A DNA stretch of 64,000 nucleotides, taken from positions 177,501 through 241,500 of the forward strand of contig JAOTOM010004752.1 in the NCBI GenBank assembly GCA_034440615.1, written 5' to 3'. The stretch is from Ashinkailepas kermadecensis. Taxonomy: Eukaryota > Arthropoda > Thecostraca > Neolepadidae. Positions 61,682-64,000 of this stretch are shown here, one piece after another. The notes beneath the pieces were generated by a model. The model saw only the letters and a program-made list of their open reading frames with translations, ran no database searches and was not told the DNA's origin. The position numbers and the translations under genes are program-made. How positions within the stretch are numbered: position 1 is the first letter of the stretch; each line of letters begins with the position of its first letter.

Positions 61682-61693
61682 TGATTATTTCCT

Positions 61694-63012
61694 GTCACAT
61701 CTGAAAGTAAAAATGTAATTAAATTGTGACAAGAGCCCAAGCATACGAGCACGTGTGGTGTGACCTTTCCTACATCACTGTAGGTTAAATAGGTACCTTT
61801 GCAAATGATAGACACCGATCCAATACTGTACATGTATATCGTATTTTATGGAAATCAGCCGCATGAAGTGCGCATGCCAGAAGTTGAAGCCAGTGTGGCC
61901 TTGACCTTTTACGAAGGTGGGCACAGGCCAGATATAAATGGTCGGTATTACAAAGCGTGTCACTATTTTCCTGCGACTTGATGTTTTTTTTATATTATTG
62001 CATAAATGATTCAAATATTTTCTTACATTATTACCATGCATGACTCAACTATTGGGCGTCGAGACAAAGCGGTTAGAAGGCTTCCAATTTTCTCAATTTC
62101 TGCTTAGTCTAGCCATAGCGTCAACCATGCGAGGTAGCCCATAATCTTCAGAAGTAAACTTGTATGCCCTTGAGAGCCCCAAGGTCCAGGGCTATTGATT
62201 GACGTCTAAATCGGGCCAGACTATCGACTAGATGCTGAGATAAGTTGGTAATCAGGCGCGACTTTCGAACATTCAAATTGCTTTCATTTGGAGTGACCTT
62301 TGGCGTTGCCTATGCTCCCCAAGGTGGTCATCTGGGTCCCCTATGATTGCGCATCTGCATACCTCCGACACCATGCCACAAACCACCTGCACATCTCCGA
62401 GTGTGCAAGCTGCAACGCAATCGATCGTCGCTTGAAGCACCTCAATGCGTCCATTGGTTGTTGAGATAGACAGCGGGGTCAAGTCAATCCCAATCCTTGG
62501 CGTTCGGCCAAGACCTCAGTCAATATCGGTCTATCACATTCCAAGCGTCTAACTCACATTCTGTATCTGCGTCAAGTAATTTCCAAGCTTGCACACTCAA
62601 AACCATTCGTGGATTATTTTGTTTCGGAATGTTTTATAATAATAGTGTGCGCATCAGCTTTTAGTTTACCTTCTTTCTACAGCTAATCCCGGGTTCGGTA
62701 TCCCCCGGGACCTACTCCGATGTACAGAGCAGTGGAACTATGGTTCCAGCCGAGAAGTCATTGGTGCTGACGCTGTCCCAATTTCAATTTTGCTTCAATT
62801 TTCACAGAGACGGGCACATGGATGGGCGCCGAGTCCCGGCACCACGGCACAATACGCATCTAATGGCACGGTCTAATTTAATCATTTAATATCCTAAGTT
62901 CGTGCGGCAGTGCGGTTGAACAGGATAATTGTAATTACACAACTAACAATGTCTGGTAATACATGTTGTCCGCCGACAACCGAGCTTCTACAGCGAACTA
63001 ATTCATCAATAC
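61694..63012. other. Unique sequence without recognisable gene
   Basis: Short frames only; no RNA gene or repeat recognised. Confidence 0.45.
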
Positions 63013-63083
63013 ACCATGAATGCAACACGAAGGAACATGATTGCAACATGCAACATGAATGGAACATGAATGCAACATGAAGG
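63013..63083. repeat. ACATGAATGCAAC short repeats
   Basis: Five or six degenerate copies of a 12-14 bp unit. Confidence 0.8.
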
Positions 63084-63414
63084 AGCGGGGTAATAAAGGA
63101 GCGGGGCAAGCAAGTTTCACCTGCGTCACAAAGGTTACATCTGGGTCACATTGGGAAAACATACACTGGTATACATAGGGTATTCCAGGGACACCCAGGC
63201 TCCACCTGGATCACACACGTCATATCTGGGTCATATGTGGTATTTTGGATATTAAATATTTGGAAATCAACATTTGAAGCGCGAGTAATTTTTGGCGGAC
63301 GGAAATTTAACAGAATCTCTGTCCTTCTGGAGAGGCCGGGTTGGCTCACCACTCTTTTCAGATTTCTGTACTTTACCTTTGGCATACAAGGGGCTGCTGA
63401 GGAGATGCGAGTCT

Positions 63415-63645
<231 letters not shown>

Positions 63646-63707
63646 TCATCTCAAAACACTCTTCGCGATTAAAATAGACACATTGGCCGACTGCGCCACT
63701 GGGGTGG

Positions 63708-64000
63708 TAGTGACCAACCGACATGTCACTGACCAGCGAATACGTCACAAACCAACAGACACGTCACTAACCAACAGACACATCACTAATCAGCAGACAC
63801 ATCACTAACCAACACACAAGTCACTAACCAGGAGACACATCAACAACCAACAGACATGGCACTGATCAGCGAACACATCACTAACCAACAGACATGTCAC
63901 TAACCAGCAGATACATCACCAACCATCAGACGCGTCACTGACAACAGACACGTCACTAATCAGCAGACACATCACTAACCAACAGACATGTCACTGACCA
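63708..64000. repeat. 19-bp minisatellite (CAGACACGTCACTAACCAA), reaching window end
   Basis: About 15 degenerate copies; the array continues past the last base of the window. Confidence 0.93.

Overview
This window is nuclear DNA of an animal, probably an invertebrate. I infer this from the mix of mobile elements: a Transib (RAG1-related) transposase relic, a Tc1/mariner-like element, hAT-like and other MITEs, CR1-like and Jockey/I-like non-LTR retrotransposon relics and tRNA-derived SINE pieces. It also carries long TA, TG, GA and CT microsatellites and very many minisatellites. I cannot name the species. I found no intact host gene, no convincing exon series, no rRNA or functional tRNA gene and no CRISPR array. 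Long open frames in the window are nearly all by-products of tandem repeats.

Layout. 1-9 kb: a degraded non-LTR 3' end (about 1.5-2.0 kb), then minisatellites of 38, 25, 17, 21 and 27 bp in GC-rich unique sequence. 9.1-11.7 kb: a decayed but complete Tc1/mariner-like transposon with long inverted ends and TA duplications. 12.8-14.6 kb: SINE-like and LTR-like pieces and arrays. 16-20.6 kb: two tiny retroposed LINE tails with target-site duplications, then a 5'-truncated CR1-like element whose tail has become a 300-bp AAAT microsatellite. 21.3-22.1 kb: an 8-bp array grading into CT repeat. 23.9-25.5 kb: inverted modules, hairpins and a 248-bp hAT-like MITE. 25.8-26.7 kb: a 33-bp array. 28.7-31.0 kb: the Transib relic. 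32.8-36.8 kb: a SINE head followed by about 125 copies of a 30-bp unit. 37.3-38.9 kb: a duplicated repeat-and-hairpin block. 39.7 kb: a MITE. 44-45.6 kb: a GA/TA/GA microsatellite and a Jockey-like RT relic. 46-60.8 kb: a long series of minisatellites (22, 23, 14, 17, 40, 48, 36/37, 34, 28, 21 and 21 bp) with one truncated LINE end at 51.1-51.6 kb. 61.4-61.7 kb: a near-perfect palindrome inserted between 12-bp direct repeats. 63.4-64 kb: CT, 5-bp and 19-bp arrays reaching the window edge.

By rough tally tandem repeats fill more than a quarter of the window. No set of genes here works together in a pathway. The most informative element is the Transib relic, which keeps the equivalents of the RAG1 catalytic acidic residues and zinc-binding residues despite stops and frameshifts. 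The best-preserved structural oddities are the 61.4-kb palindrome and the 58- and 68-bp LINE tails with exact duplications.
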